Notes: generated by a model from the letters alone, not told the origin. 64,000 nt of DNA from Chondrosia reniformis (GCA_947172415.1 OX359194.1:6268401-6332400), one strand, 5' to 3'; numbered from the stretch's first letter, positions 39,266 through 55,879 are shown. Made by a program: numbers and translations.

Positions 39266-39642
39266 CTAACACTCTTAATTAACGACTTCTGACCACTGGA
39301 ATATTACATTTTACATATATACGTACGTATATGCACTGAAGCCGGAATGTATAAGCGGTTGCGTTTAGATACGATGGCACCTAAAATTCGAAGGTATCAT
39401 AAACAGATGACTCCAGATCATTACTTGTTCACTTTAAAATTTAAGTTGCAGAAATATGTAGAGAGTGTCATAAAATCAATTCATTGAGTACTTTAGTAGC
39501 TAAATCCCATAAAGAAGTACACGTACATGTCTCATACCTAAGGACCATATAGTCAACCAAGTATACAAAACATTTATCATGGAAATACTTATAATTAAAG
39601 GAACAGTAAACATATACAAATAGCTGAATGAAAACTTTTGAA
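39266..39642. other. Spacer between the sulfotransferase start and HDAC3 stop
   Basis: Both neighbours are on the minus strand, so this holds the HDAC3 3' UTR and sulfotransferase promoter. It contains several TACGTA/GTACGTAC palindromes. No coding signal was seen. Confidence 0.4.
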
Positions 39643-44725
<5,083 letters not shown>

Positions 44726-44797
44726 CTTTATTCTTGGTGGTAACGTTTTTCGTTACTTTCCGTTATTGCTAACGTGCGACGCGGGAAAGGCAGCAAT
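44726..44797. promoter_or_regulatory. 72-bp bidirectional HDAC3/POLE2 promoter with an E2F-like site
   Basis: Only 72 bp lie between the HDAC3 ATG (minus) and the POLE2 ATG (plus). GCGGGAAA at 44781-44788 matches the E2F consensus (reverse complement TTTCCCGC). There are also two short inverted repeats, GTAACG..CGTTAC (44740-44756) and CGTTA..TAACG (44761-44774). No TATA box is present. Promoter function is inferred from the geometry and the motif. Confidence 0.6.
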
Positions 44798-46375
44798 ATG
44801 GAATCAACTTTGAAGAAAAAGATCATATCCAGTTTTAAACTGCAAGGTTTGTCGTTGAAAAGTGCAGCATCATCGTATCTGGTCGATGTTTTGATACCTT
44901 ACACTTACAGCACAGACTTAAACGATATCCTTGACAAGATTTTGGAAGCAATCCAACAGCAACCTTTAAAAACGGCAATTTTATCGCGGGATGTTGTCGA
45001 AAAGGCCGTAGATGAATGCAATGAGGCTTCAGACAGCGATTCAGAGAGGGCATTAGTCGTCATCGATGCTTTTTCTATTCCAGCTTTTGAGTATAATTCA
45101 GACAAAAGAAAATTCTTTCCACGAGATGCTGGCACTGTATTATTTGGCTCTGCAAATGACAAATCTTCTTTGTGGAAAGAGCGTTATAGTATTGTTCGTC
45201 AGGCCACATTAAGGCACGAACTCTTTGCCCCACCAGCTGTCGAAGGAATGAATGCTGGCAGTCGATTTGAGCTCAAAACAGTCGAGTTCTTGTTGAGCAC
45301 TTCCGGTAGTTCAAAGAAGGTGTTGGTGCTAGGGATGCTGGTCCAAATAAAGGAGGGAAAGTACCACTTGGAAGATCCAACGGGTGTGGTTGAGGTGAGT
45401 CTTGCCAACAGCCAATTCCAGATTGGGCTTTTTGTGGAGAATTCCCTGGTCCTAGCTGAAGGGGTGTTTGATGAGAATATTTTTCATGCTACAGCCGTGG
45501 GCTTTCCTCCTTCAGAGCCGTCAGCAAGATCCAGACTCCATCTTGGTAATGTTAACTTCTTTGGTGGCCCTCATAAGACAGGCGCCAAATCCTCAGTGAA
45601 GCTACAGGCAATGGAGCGGCAGCATTCAGGTGCCATGTTTGTTTTTCTGGCTGAAGTCCATTTGGACAATGAACAAGTTATGACTCGTCTCAATCTGCTC
45701 TTCAAAGGATATTCTTCAGTTCCACCGATGGCATTCATTTTAATGGGTAACTTCAGTTCAGCTCCACACGGGAACTACAGAAATTCGGACTTGGCCAACC
45801 ATTTTCAGATGCTTGCAAATATCATTACAAAGTATCCGTCTTTGTTGTCAAAAAGTCAGTTTATTTTTGTCCCAGGTCCATCTGATCCTGGTCCTGGCAA
45901 TCTTCTCCCTCGCCCTCCAATCCCAGCTACAGTTACAAGATCTCTTTCGGAAACTGTTCCTAGTGCTGTATTTTGCAGCAATCCTTGTAGGCTGCAGTTT
46001 TGCACACAAGAGATTGTCATCTTTCGAGAAGACTTAATGTCGAAAATGTGTAGAAATTATGTGAAATTTCCAAGCTCCTCATTTGACATGACCCAGCATT
46101 TAGCTAAGACACTTACTTCACAGTTTCATCTCTGTCCACTACCCCTCCATGTTCAACCCATTTACTGGCAGTATGATCATTCCTTGCGTCTGTACCCACT
46201 GCCAGATCTGATTGTGTTGGGAGACTCCAGCAAGCCCTTCACTGGCACAGAGTTAGAATGTCAAATCACAAACACTGGATCTTTTGCTACCAATGGAGGG
46301 GAATTCAAAGTGTACATGGCAGGCACCAAACTGATTGATGACAGTGTAGTACTTTTACCTACTAGTGTAAAGTAA
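44798..46375 (+). CDS. POLE2: DNA polymerase epsilon subunit 2 (B subunit)
   Basis: Single exon, 525 aa (human POLE2 is 527). An in-frame extension to a GTG at 44774 exists, but the ATG at 44798 (MESTLKKKIISSFKLQGLSL) matches the family start. N-terminal helical domain about 1-75. OB-fold region about 170-270 (VLVLGMLVQIKEGKYHLEDP). Inactive calcineurin-like phosphoesterase domain from about 284 (AEVHLDNEQVMTRLN), with FILMGNFSSAPHG near 312-324, FVPGPSDPGPGNLLPRPP near 356, EIVIFREDLMSKMCRN near 405 and YWQYDHSLRLYPLPDLIVLG near 458-477. It is the structural B subunit of the leading-strand replicase; the catalytic metal ligands of the phosphoesterase fold are lost throughout this family. Its 5' end abuts HDAC3 with an E2F-like site ten bases upstream of the ATG. 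Confidence 0.96.
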   Translation: MESTLKKKIISSFKLQGLSLKSAASSYLVDVLIPYTYSTDLNDILDKILEAIQQQPLKTAILSRDVVEKAVDECNEASDSDSERALVVIDAFSIPAFEYNSDKRKFFPRDAGTVLFGSANDKSSLWKERYSIVRQATLRHELFAPPAVEGMNAGSRFELKTVEFLLSTSGSSKKVLVLGMLVQIKEGKYHLEDPTGVVEVSLANSQFQIGLFVENSLVLAEGVFDENIFHATAVGFPPSEPSARSRLHLGNVNFFGGPHKTGAKSSVKLQAMERQHSGAMFVFLAEVHLDNEQVMTRLNLLFKGYSSVPPMAFILMGNFSSAPHGNYRNSDLANHFQMLANIITKYPSLLSKSQFIFVPGPSDPGPGNLLPRPPIPATVTRSLSETVPSAVFCSNPCRLQFCTQEIVIFREDLMSKMCRNYVKFPSSSFDMTQHLAKTLTSQFHLCPLPLHVQPIYWQYDHSLRLYPLPDLIVLGDSSKPFTGTELECQITNTGSFATNGGEFKVYMAGTKLIDDSVVLLPTSVK

Positions 46376-47147
46376 TACATACTAATTGTGTATCCTTTAA
46401 TTGGTATTGTATAATTCATGATATATCAAGCTTTTAAACAATTGCAATCCATCATATACGATCATATATTAAACCACAATATGTACAGAAATAGATAAGA
46501 GGAATTGTTATAGACATTCAGACCAGGAGAGAGCTGCAAGTGTCTGCATGTAAAAGCCCATACTATACATAGGTATATAGTGAGAGCTTTGGATGAGGAC
46601 ATAAGAGTTTTCTCCTATAATCCTTTCTTCTTGGACCAGACAGCTATTTCTGGGATTTCCACCCTTCATCAGAGACCCTGGGAATCTTTGTCTATTTTTG
46701 AGTCAATATGAGGTATCCTCACTATTAATATTATTATGTCCAACAGGAGTGGAAGAAAAGCTTAGTTACTATTCCTTTTGCACACTTACAGCCAGCCAAT
46801 CATGTATACATAAACATAAGCCTAAGAGTTTAAAGATTACTTGAAAAACATTAGGCATATTTATTACGTATGTACTTCATATAAAAAGAGGAAATTACGT
46901 AAGGAAAAAGGAAAAGAAAACGAAATAAAAAGGAATAAAGAAAAAAGAAAAAGAAGGAAGGTAGAATAGGAAATAGGATAAAAAGAAAATGAAGTGAGTC
47001 AACATATTACTTTATATCCATTGATAGGTATCATATATCCGAGCGTACAAATAACCTAGCAACACTGGAAAGGAGAATTAATGAAGATTTTCAATAAACT
47101 AAATAAAAGTGATTAATGAATTGACCACAGAAAAATATACTATTCAG
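46376..47147. other. Convergent intergenic region, POLE2 to MFSD14
   Basis: Holds two 3' UTRs in a tail-to-tail arrangement. It contains a fragment of the dispersed repeat family (46578-46703) and an A/G-rich tract (about 46900-46990). No gene was recognised. Confidence 0.5.
46578..46703 (+). mobile_element. Dispersed repeat family, 5'-truncated copy
   Basis: Begins at GAGAGCTTTGGATGAGGACA and runs to GACCCTGGGAATCTTTGTC; the AAATCTAAGATACC head is missing. Confidence 0.65.
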
Positions 47148-50100
47148 TTAGTTTGCTGGTAAAGAATCTTCTGAATCACTATTACTATGATTCCGGTGCC
47201 TAGCCTCCCCATAGTGCAGTTCTCCATGAGGACTCTTCTCTGAAACTGCTGCTTTTTCCTCATCCCTCTTATGATTCTTTGGTGACTTATCATTTTTAAT
47301 CGCCATGGCAACCCAAATGGCCAAGAACACCAGGGCAGCTCCAAATAAGAATGGTGCACCATGTAAGCGAGCATGATCTTCTTGTAAGGGCTGAAGTGTA
47401 AAGTACATAGGTCAATGCTGTAAAACAAGTTGGTATATGTAGTCACATACGTACGTACTTTGATTATATTATCTATTTTGATTGGCAAATCATTATTTGA
47501 TCCATTCATTCTTTGAGGAGTGGCCTTCTCTCCCAAATCCACGTGAAATAAATAAAACAGCACTCCGTACACAGCCGGCCCCAGTCCCATACACAGCCCT
47601 CGTATGCCTGTTAGTATACCTAGGGCAACACCTGCAGATTTGGACAAGATGTACCAAGTTAAAAAGGGGCCTTCACCTCAACAAGTTATCCAGAGGTTCC
47701 CAAACAGGAAAAAGACAAAAAAGAGTCATTATATATAGAAACTTTTCATGCAAATGTGTAACAGAAGAACTTGGTAGATCAAACTATACGTACGTGTAAT
47801 TATAAAAGGCTACGTTCTCAACAAGGGTGTAACAGTGTAAGGTTAACATCCGCATCCAATTAGTAAAGTATTCTATAATTTTCGACTCCTCTCACCTTGT
47901 TGATCCGCTTCCGCATTCCTGGAGACAAGGGCACTTATACCAGGATAAGTTATAGAGGACACGGCTGCCAGTACACCTCCCATACACATTATCCTAATCA
48001 AGGGAGAAACAGGGGATAAAGGGGAGGAGGGATGGATATTATCTGCAATGACAGCAGGAAGTGAAAGGTAAGCAGGAAGTGACAGGTAAGTAGGAAGTGA
48101 AAGGTAAGCAGGAAGTGACAGGTAAGCAGGAAGTGACAGGTAAGCAGGAAGTGACAGGTAAGCAGGAAGTGACAGGTAAGCAGGAAGTGACAGGTAAGCA
48201 GGAAGTGACAGGTAAGCAGGAAGTGACAGGTAAGCAGGAAGTGACAGATAAGCAGGAAGTGAAAGGTAAGCAGGAAGTGACAGGTAAGTAGGAAGTGACA
48301 GGTAAGCAGGAAGTGAAAGGTAAGCAGAAAATGAAAGGTAGCAGGAAACAGAAGGCTACAGAAAGCGAAGGGTAGCAAGATTTTTAGCTACCTATATATG
48401 TACGTACATACTAAATATCACATAGAGTAATTATGTATATAGTACATATGTACATAAGTTAGTAGTAGGAGGTGTTCCAAGTGAGACTTACACTTTATCA
48501 GTGGAGAGCCCAAATATTAATAGTTGGCAGAGCTGAAAACACAATCCTATAATGATTGTTCTCTTATATTTGAGATATTGCATTAAAAAACTCAACAGTA
48601 ATGTCTGTGAAAGAGAAAATAAAGTAGAACAATGTGTACAAACAATCTGCTGAAATTTAATAATCTTATATCAACATTTCAAGTTATGTACGTATAAGGT
48701 ATATGTATTATAAGGTGTTGTATGCCAATATTCTATACACTACGTATGCACATGACAATACACTAGGAACGTACATATATTTACGTAAGTACACACATAT
48801 TAGTTATTGACAACCTAGTCTTTGTACAGGTATTGTGCAATCAAGCCTCTTTCTCCATTATTTCCCCTTTACAGGTTTCACCAGTTGTCTAAAAGACACT
48901 CACTTGAGCCAAGACTGACAAAATACACAGAACAGCAATGAAGAAGCCGACACCTTCATTGGTGAATTTCACTACCTGCAAAGGAGAGGAGTAAAAAGGT
49001 CTCACCTTCATATCTGTTAACAAAGACACAAGGAATCACAGTTCTGTAAAGAACAATAATTATATATGTACCATGGACAACAGATACAATACATACATAA
49101 GTATATACGTACGTATACAGTACATACATACCAAGGATTCACAAAAGATTAAGATCAAGAAAAGACAAAGATTGCCAGGGTCACTAGTGAAGGGTGGAAT
49201 TCCCAGAAACGGCTGTCTGGTGGAGCAGAAGAAGAAAGAAAAGAATAGACTCCTGTATCTTCATCCAAAATTCTCTACAGGTTTAGTATTCTTAGGCTTT
49301 ATTACAGAGTAGGCATAGCATGTAGGATTAGATTTAGTGAATAGTAGTAATTTCCACTTTGACATGTTCATATGTACGTACGTATGTACATACTAAAATG
49401 TCTCTAACACATGATGTCATTGATATACGTAAGATTGTGGTTTTCAGAATGGAAACCTTTCAAAATGTAAATGCTTAAAAGTACCCATTTAAAGTTATAG
49501 TTTAAGCATCAAAACGTTTGTTTGCATATCCATTATAACCTCAATCACAAAACATACTTGCTTGAGGTATAAAAAGAAACATGAGTACTGCCCCGCCTCC
49601 GGAAGATAGGACAAGAAGACAACCACACAGATCCTTAACAGTTCTGGGCTGTTACCAATCTTTCGTAAGGACTACACAAAAGAGTATTAAAGTTAAACAT
49701 GTACCTTGTGCATATTTGTACATACGTACATACGTACATATGTGGTAAGTACAATACAAAAAGGCAACATAATCCTAAGACCTAGACTGTGATATTGAAT
49801 ATACACAACATAATCTCCTTTGTGAACATTCATATATGTACATATGTAGAATGTTAGTTTGAACATACGTACACACATTCTAAATGATAATGCTGCCCAA
49901 ATCTACCTCTACGTAATGGAAAAAAACCCATCACTCCCCTATAATCCCTCACACTCCCCTATAATCCCCAGACTCCCTATAATCCCTTATAATCCCTCAA
50001 ACGAGGTTCAATAGTGTACGTATGTGATGTACAGAACAGAGATCTTACAGCAAAAGGGTCTGCATGTTCCCAGCTGATAGAAGAACCCCATGAAGACTTC

Positions 50101-53100
50101 CTTACTGCCTCTTGTAACGACTCAGGTACACAAAATATGATAAAGGCAACGTTGAGGATGGATATTCCGGCCGCAAGAAGGATAACATCCCTCTCTCCAC
50201 CTGCACTGTACTCTATGATGAAATTACCCAGACTTGGACTGATAACCAGACTAGCAGCAAATGTGGCTGACACCTGAGGATGGGTGGAAGGGTGGAAGGG
50301 TGGATGGGTGAAAGGAGTGAATGGGTGGAAGGAGTGAATGGGTGGAAGGAGTGAATGGGTGGAAGGAGTGGAAGGAGTGAATGGGTGGAAGGAGTGGAAG
50401 GAGTGAATGGGTGGAAGGAGTGGAAGGAGTGAATGGGTGGAAGGGTGGAAGGAGTGAATGGGTGGAAGGAGTGGAAGGAGTGAATGGGTGGAAGGGTGGA
50501 AGGGGTGAATGGGTGGAAGGAGTGAATGGGTGGAAGGAGTGGAAGGAGTGAATGGGTGGAAGGAGTGAATGGGTGGAAGGAGTGGAAGGAGTGAATGGGT
50601 GGAAGGGTGGAAGGAGTGAATGGGTGGAAGGAGTGGAAGGAGTGAATGGGTGGAAGGGTGGAAGGAGTGAATGGGTGGAAGGAGTGGATGGGTGGAAGGA
50701 GTGGAAGGAGTGAATGGGTGGAAGGAGTGGATGGAGTGAATGGGTGGAAGGGTGGAAGGAGTGAATGGGTGGAAGGAGTGAATGGGTGGAAGGAGTGGAA
50801 GGAGTGAATGGGTGGAAGGAGTGGATGGAGTGAATGGGTGGAAGGAATGGATGGATGGAAGGAGTGGATTGGTGGAAGGAATGGATGGGATGGATGGAGT
50901 AGATGGAGTGGATGGGAGGAAGGAGTGGATGGGTGGATGGGATGGAGTGGATGGAATGGATGTGTTGGTGGGCAAAAAAATGAAGAGCTGGATGAGTGAG
51001 TGAGTGAATGCACTGAGAACCTACTAAACCATATGAAAAGCTTCTGTTCTCTTCAGATGTACAATCAGCAACATAAGAAAACACAACTGAAAACGTGACA
51101 GCAAATATTCCTGATAGAGCTACTGCTACAAAATAGACACTAGCAAATAGAGAAAAGGAACATTTTGAAACAGATTTGACACTCATTGGCTTCCTAGTCT
51201 TTCAGACATGTAAAACTGTCACTAGAGATTGCCTAAAGCACGTAGGAAATACCTAACACCACACCACAGCATACACAAGACGGATAATAACTAAGAAGGA
51301 AGAGGTTAACCAAGGGAGGCTCCAGAGCAGCAAAAGGGACAGTCTCTCTCTGACACCTGTTTGGCAAGTCATCATGCACATCATAAGGATGAATGCCACG
51401 TACGTATCTATGTACTTACGTATGTACGTACATACAGTACATATACGTACGTATATGTATGTACATATTTCATCAGCTACAGTGCATGAGGAATTGGGAA
51501 AGAATTCCATACCCACATATTATGTACATTAGGAAAGTACAGTATGTTATATTAACCAAATGACCTACATACGTACGTACGTATGTATACAACTAAAGAT
51601 TTCCATATGTGCATACAGGACAGTGTGCTATATTGGCTAGAATACTTATGTACTTTTATGCGTGTACATACGTACATACATATATGAAAGGTACGTATAT
51701 GAAAGGTACATATATGAAAGGTACGTATATGAAAGGTACGTATATGAGAGGTACATATATGAAAGGTACATATATGAAAGGTACATATATGAGAGGTACA
51801 TATATTAAAGGTACGTATATGAGAGGTACATATATGAAAGGTACATATATGAAAGGTACATATATGAAAGGTACATATATGAAAGGTACGTATATGAAAG
51901 GTATGTATATGAGAGGTACATATATGAAAGGTACATATATGAAAGGTACGTATATCTAAAGTACGTAGTGTGTTTGTGTGTAAATAGCTTACAGACTGTC
52001 CAGAAGGAGGATGGGGATGGGAGCACAAGTGAAGAAGACTGCCAGCAGTAGAAACGACTTCCTCCCCCACGCATCCGAAAGGGCCCCAATAAGAGGTGCA
52101 CATAAAAATGACAAAATACCCTAAAAAACACAAGTAAACAAAACAACAGGATAAAGACAAAAATTCCAGGGTCACTGATAAAGGCTGGAATTCCCAGAAA
52201 CAGCTGTCTGGCCTAGTGGAGAAGAAGGTTGAGAAGACTCTTGTATCCTCATCCAAAGCTCTCACCAGGTTTAGTTCCCTATAGGCTTTTTTAATTTATT
52301 GTAGAGTAGGCATAGCATGTAGGAAAATGGTGTATTAGATTATTCATGTAGATGCTTGTAAGTAATGAATCCTAATATCAAAATGAAAACCCACTGTACA
52401 ACAATAAATACTTGTGGAGCATACAAAGTAGTACAAACCTGTTAAAGAGCAGAATACATATAAGCAAACTACAACATTCTCCAAAAAACATACTCAAAAC
52501 TTACTTTGATTCCCTGAACTAGTCCATTAAATAGAAAAGTGTACAATGGAAAGGCCCGGCTGACGGCACTGAGAGTGGGCGTGGTCATGAGACCCCAGGC
52601 AAAGAACTCCCAGAAGATGACCATAGTCGCATGAAACACACTTGGCGAGCCACATCCCTACAGGAGGCATGGCAACACACAGGTATTGGGGACAGTAACA
52701 CTGCAGTAAAGTTGTACTGATTAGTAAATCACATCTATTTATACCATTAAGGACAGCAGTAGTATTGCTCCTGAGTGTGTACACATGAATAGTCATAACC
52801 ATATAGCACTAATGAGACCTTATGACAGAACAGTGTAGCACTAATGTGTGTGTACACTGTTCTGTCTCATTAGTGCTACATGGTTATGTCATAGGGTCTC
52901 ATTAGTGCTACATGGTTATGTCATAGGGTCTCATTAGTGCTACACTGATCTGTCATAGGGTCTCATTAGTGCTACACTGATCTGTCATAGGGTCTCATTA
53001 GTGCTACACTGATCTGTTATAGGGTCTCATTAGTGCTACATGGTTATGTCATAGGGTCTCATTAGTGCTACACTGATCTGTTATAGGGTATCATTAGTGC

Positions 53101-53669
53101 TACACTGATCTGTTATAGGGTCTCATTAGTGCTACACTGATCTGTCATAGGGTCTCATTTAGTGCTACACTGATCTGTTATAGGGTCTCATTAGTGCTAC
53201 ATTGATCTGTCATAGGGTCTCATGAGTGCTACACTGTTCTGTCATAGGGTCTCATGAGTGCTACACTGATCTGTTATAGGGTCTCATTAGTGCTACACTG
53301 ATCTGTTATAGGGTCTCATTAGTACTACACTGATCTGTTATAGGGTCTCATTAGTACTACCCCATTATGCCATAACGGAACTTGTTCTAAACTTAATAAA
53401 CGAAATAACAACGATATCAATTACAATTACCCTACATTCAATTGTATCACAGACCTACAGCTATTTATGTATATAATAAAGAACCTAGCTTGTACGTATA
53501 CTATGTGCGTTTATTTTACTAATTCGCAAATCATCCACCTTCACTGAGCGCCATACGTAAGCTGTACCTTGAATGACTTATCGGCCTTCTCTTCGGGTAC
53601 CACACCTCTCTTTTTCACACTGGTTGAACCAAAAAATCTCTTCAATCGTTTATGAATCATCTTCATCAT
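47148..53669 (-). CDS. MFS transporter of the MFSD14 (hippocampus abundant transcript 1) family
   Basis: Eleven coding exons, 511 aa (vertebrate MFSD14A/B about 490-506). Transcript order: 53568-53669, 52505-52657, 51993-52120, 51025-51139, 50049-50273, 49558-49671, 48904-48975, 48492-48604, 47896-47993, 47459-47631, 47148-47390. Family landmarks: GSPSVFHATMVIFWEFFAWGL (TM1, after exon 2 starts); the MFS motif region GALSDAWGRKSFLLL; GIFAVTFSVVFSYVADCTSE; VSATFAASLVISPSLG; SWEHADPFA; YLPEAGQYSCFFLYLKQ; NAEADQQGVALGILTGIRGL; GLGPAVYGVLFYLFHVDLGE; and a final TM near PFLFGAALVFLAIWVA. It is a twelve-TM solute carrier whose substrate is unknown. Start: MMKMIHKR at 53669; an in-frame ATG at 53732 would add 21 residues and almost abut the TRIR start. 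Introns carry four large minisatellites. It is divergent from TRIR. Confidence 0.93.
48052..48345. repeat. 18-bp minisatellite (about 16 copies) in an MFSD14 intron
   Basis: The unit is CAGGAAGTGACAGGTAAG, with GAAAGG and GATAAG variants. It lies 60 bp from the exon 47896-47993, on its upstream side in transcript sense. On the plus strand each unit contains a donor-like AG|GTAAG, but the gene reads the other strand. Confidence 0.93.
49133..49330 (-). mobile_element. Dispersed repeat family copy, minus orientation
   Basis: A copy in the orientation opposite to those in the receptor genes (CAGAAACGGCTGTCTG and CATAGCATGTAGGA readable on plus). It lies in an MFSD14 intron. Confidence 0.75.
50275..50960. 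repeat. Large degenerate minisatellite, GGGTGGAAGGAGTGAAT-type, in an MFSD14 intron
   Basis: About 690 bp of interleaved 9- and 17-bp units (GGAAGGAGT, GGAAGGAGTGAATGGGT), becoming more irregular towards 50960. The minus strand reads through as long Ser/Pro/His/Thr open frames (up to 332 codons) because the unit lacks stops. The flanking real exons end at 50273 and 51025, so the array is intronic and starts two bases beyond the acceptor AG. Confidence 0.93.
51679..51957. repeat. 15-bp minisatellite (about 18 copies) in an MFSD14 intron
   Basis: The unit is GTACATATATGAAAG, with GTACGTATATGAAAG and GAGAG variants. It lies just downstream (transcript sense) of the exon 51993-52120. Open frames of repeated KGTYM or HICTF type are artefacts of the 15-bp period. 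Confidence 0.93.
52148..52335 (-). mobile_element. Dispersed repeat family copy, minus orientation
   Basis: A well preserved copy (CCAGGGTCACTGATAAAGG to CATAGCATGTAGGAAAATGG on plus) in the MFSD14 intron between 52120 and 52505. Confidence 0.78.
52805..53360. repeat. 32-bp minisatellite (about 16 copies) with an inverted head copy
   Basis: The unit is TCTCATTAGTGCTACACTGA followed by TCTGTCATAGGG, with a TGGTTATG variant. At 52805-52840 a partial unit lies in the opposite orientation (AGCACTAATGAGACC), forming a foldback with the first direct copy. It lies in the first MFSD14 intron (52658-53567). Confidence 0.93.
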
Positions 53670-53753
53670 ACTTTGGTGTTTTGGTGAGAAATAGAGTAAA
53701 ACGAGTAAAACCCTTAATTCTAACAACTGCAATAAACACTTGTGGTTTTTAAA
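53670..53753. promoter_or_regulatory. 84-bp spacer between divergent MFSD14 and TRIR starts
   Basis: Two head-to-head start codons 84 bp apart imply a shared promoter. The sequence is AT-rich. I recognise no TATA, E2F or other specific site. Confidence 0.45.
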
Positions 53754-54738
53754 ATGGCGTCGAAAACGACAAAAGATTCTTCAATAAACAATAAAGGTGA
53801 ATCTGACGATATTCAAACAGTAGTCAATATATTTGCCAACGATGGAAGTTTTCTAGATTACGTTAAAGCGCAGGAAGAGGAGAAGGGAAAACAAAAGCGA
53901 ACAGAAGAGCCTCTACCAGTCGAAAAAGTCAGAACAGTTGATAAGGTTTGTATAAGAAAATGGTGACTTTACGGTATTCAAACACATTATTTTTTCATTT
54001 TATATTCCTTTCCCTGTCACATCTTAATTACCATCGTTTCCTCAATAGTTTCCATAATTATTAAATAATGAAGGCCACCAAAACACTAATATAATCTGTT
54101 ACTATAGGTAATTGATCTAGATCTAGAAAGACCACTAGTCTGATGAAATCAGACCCTTTCATTGCACAATCACTGCTGCAGTCGATAAGCTCTGATTTCA
54201 TCAGACTAAAAGACCGCTGCTATGTATATACGTATATGTACATAAAGATACATCCAAAAAAATTAACAAGAAAATGTTTATAGAAACAAGTTTTATCCTA
54301 ACCCTAATTGTACATAAATAATACATATTTACACTGTTATTAGGTAACAGTAGTTGGTAAAAGGCGGTCGTTATTAAAGACAAACGAACTTCGTGAGAAG
54401 AGAAGGAAGAGAATGGAAGCACAGGAGGTATTTAACAAGCTACATACAATATGCTCTGGAAATGGGAAATTCCCTAAACTCGCCTGTATGCTTCACTATG
54501 TCATCACTACACTTACCACTATCAAATTTCTGATAACCCTTCAACGAAAACGTATAGTCTGTCCTTGTGGCTTGATTTAAAAATTGACATAGAAGTTATT
54601 ATACTTTCAAACCAGGAGAAAGAATCTTCATTGAAGGGAAAGACTAACGCTTGGAAATCTTACATGGCTGAAGTGAAGGACTACGAGTCAAAGGCGTGCA
54701 CTGATAAGGATTCTCACAAAAGGCCTTTAGTAAAGTAG
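53754..54738 (+). CDS. TRIR: TRIR (C19orf43) homologue, telomerase RNA component interacting RNase family
   Basis: Three exons, all joined in phase 0: 53754-53945, 54344-54427 and 54616-54738, encoding 132 aa (human about 176). The N-terminal half contains VVNIFANDGSFLDYVK, matching the family's NLFANDGSFLE signature. Exon 2 begins VTVVGKRR, and exon 3 has KGKTNAWKSYMAEVKDYESK and ends RPLVK, as the vertebrate protein does. The protein is small, highly charged and lysine-rich, probably nuclear. The human protein has been reported as an exoribonuclease acting on telomerase RNA; whether that activity applies here is unknown. The start was chosen as the first ATG in a good family context, although a GTG lies in frame at 53742. 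It is divergent from MFSD14. Confidence 0.88.
54139..54210. repeat. Short inverted repeat in TRIR intron 1
   Basis: AGTCTGATGAAATCAGA near the left end pairs with TCTGATTTCATCAGACT near the right end, with GACC-type flanks on both sides, as in a small MITE or foldback. Confidence 0.7.
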
Positions 54739-55879
54739 TCCGTGAACTTGATATATATTCATATGTGTCTGCACATCTCTGTTGTTAATGATCCATGTAT
54801 GTACATTTCAATAATGTTCAGTTCTACTTTGTAGTTTGTATGTAATTTGATTTAAGTTTGTTTCTTAAACAAATGAAAACTTGACAAATTACATTCAAAT
54901 CATATTATTATATGTACTCGGACTCAACCTACCGGTTTACTATTAAGAAGCATCTGTGGGTTTTGCAGCAAATGAGACAGCGAAACAAGTGAGTTTCCTG
55001 CAACAAAAGGAACTAGCTATACCACAAAAGTGCTTTGAAGATCTGCATGTCTTACACGCATTCAAGGATAGCACAGGGCACGTGAAGAGCCCATTTCTCA
55101 CATTAAGTTGGGCTACAGAGATTGAAAGCTTAGTTTTATTTTCAAATTCAATTATATAAAATAGGCATATAATCAATTAGTGGTAGGAAACTGATTGAAC
55201 CTACATGTATTAATAAAAATATTAGTATAAGCGGAAACAATATAGAGAGACCTAATGATTATGATTTTACCGCTATATGGTGGAAAGGGGTCAGTTTATA
55301 GACAGTAACAGTATTTGATCAAAAATTCATTCAGTGATTACCAAAAAAGTAAGTACGGTATGTAAACGATCGCGATTTCTACAATATCTATCGGATATTG
55401 TATATAAGCCTTAGGGTTCACTTTTAAGTTTATAGCGATTTGAATATCCATGGCCACAAATTAGAGGGATCACCGCAGTGATAAGGACCTTCCCATGCAA
55501 ATGAAATCCTATATACTTGTAATATATACTTAATTCGTTCGAAAATACGACCACCTCACTATATTTATAATATTCCGAATTACACGACCGTTATAGATTT
55601 AGCGCAAATTCGTTTATATCCCTTACAAAAACAACCACCTCGAATTCAATTCCGTACCAAGCATTAGTATTGGGAAGTTCTCCACAAATCAGGCCAAGGC
55701 CACCTCAGAATTTAGACCACTTTTGGTCAGTCCAATGGTGGTCTGAATAGTAAGGTTTCACTGTATCATGCAGAGAGTACGGCAGTACTCTCTAAGTAGG
55801 GATGTATATATAGAATTTCAATTTTAGGGAACACCTATATTAACTGTAGGGAAACTTGGAACTGCTCACATCACAGAAA
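54739..55879. other. Intergenic region between TRIR and the polytopic membrane gene
   Basis: An open frame of 67 codons at 54956-55159 shows no recognised domain. A palindromic MITE-type terminus (AGAGAGTACGGCAGTACTCT) lies at about 55772-55793. A TTTTAG acceptor-like site at about 55830 could end a 5' UTR intron of the following gene. Confidence 0.45.

Noticed and set aside
47998-48378. Minus-strand frame of repeated HFLLTC
   Set aside because: Antisense of the 18-bp intronic minisatellite; no splice connection to MFSD14 exons.
50013-51186. Long minus-strand open frames (266-332 codons) rich in Ser, Pro, His and Thr
   Set aside because: They arise from a stop-free minisatellite. The real MFSD14 exons at 50049-50273 and 51025-51139 flank the array and splice across it in phase.
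51552-52265. 237-codon minus-strand open frame with repeated HICTF
   Set aside because: Combines the 15-bp minisatellite with an out-of-frame reading of MFSD14 exon 51993-52120.
54956-55159. 67-codon plus-strand open frame between TRIR and the membrane gene
   Set aside because: No recognised domain, no splice partner and an overlapping minus-strand frame of similar length; too weak to call.
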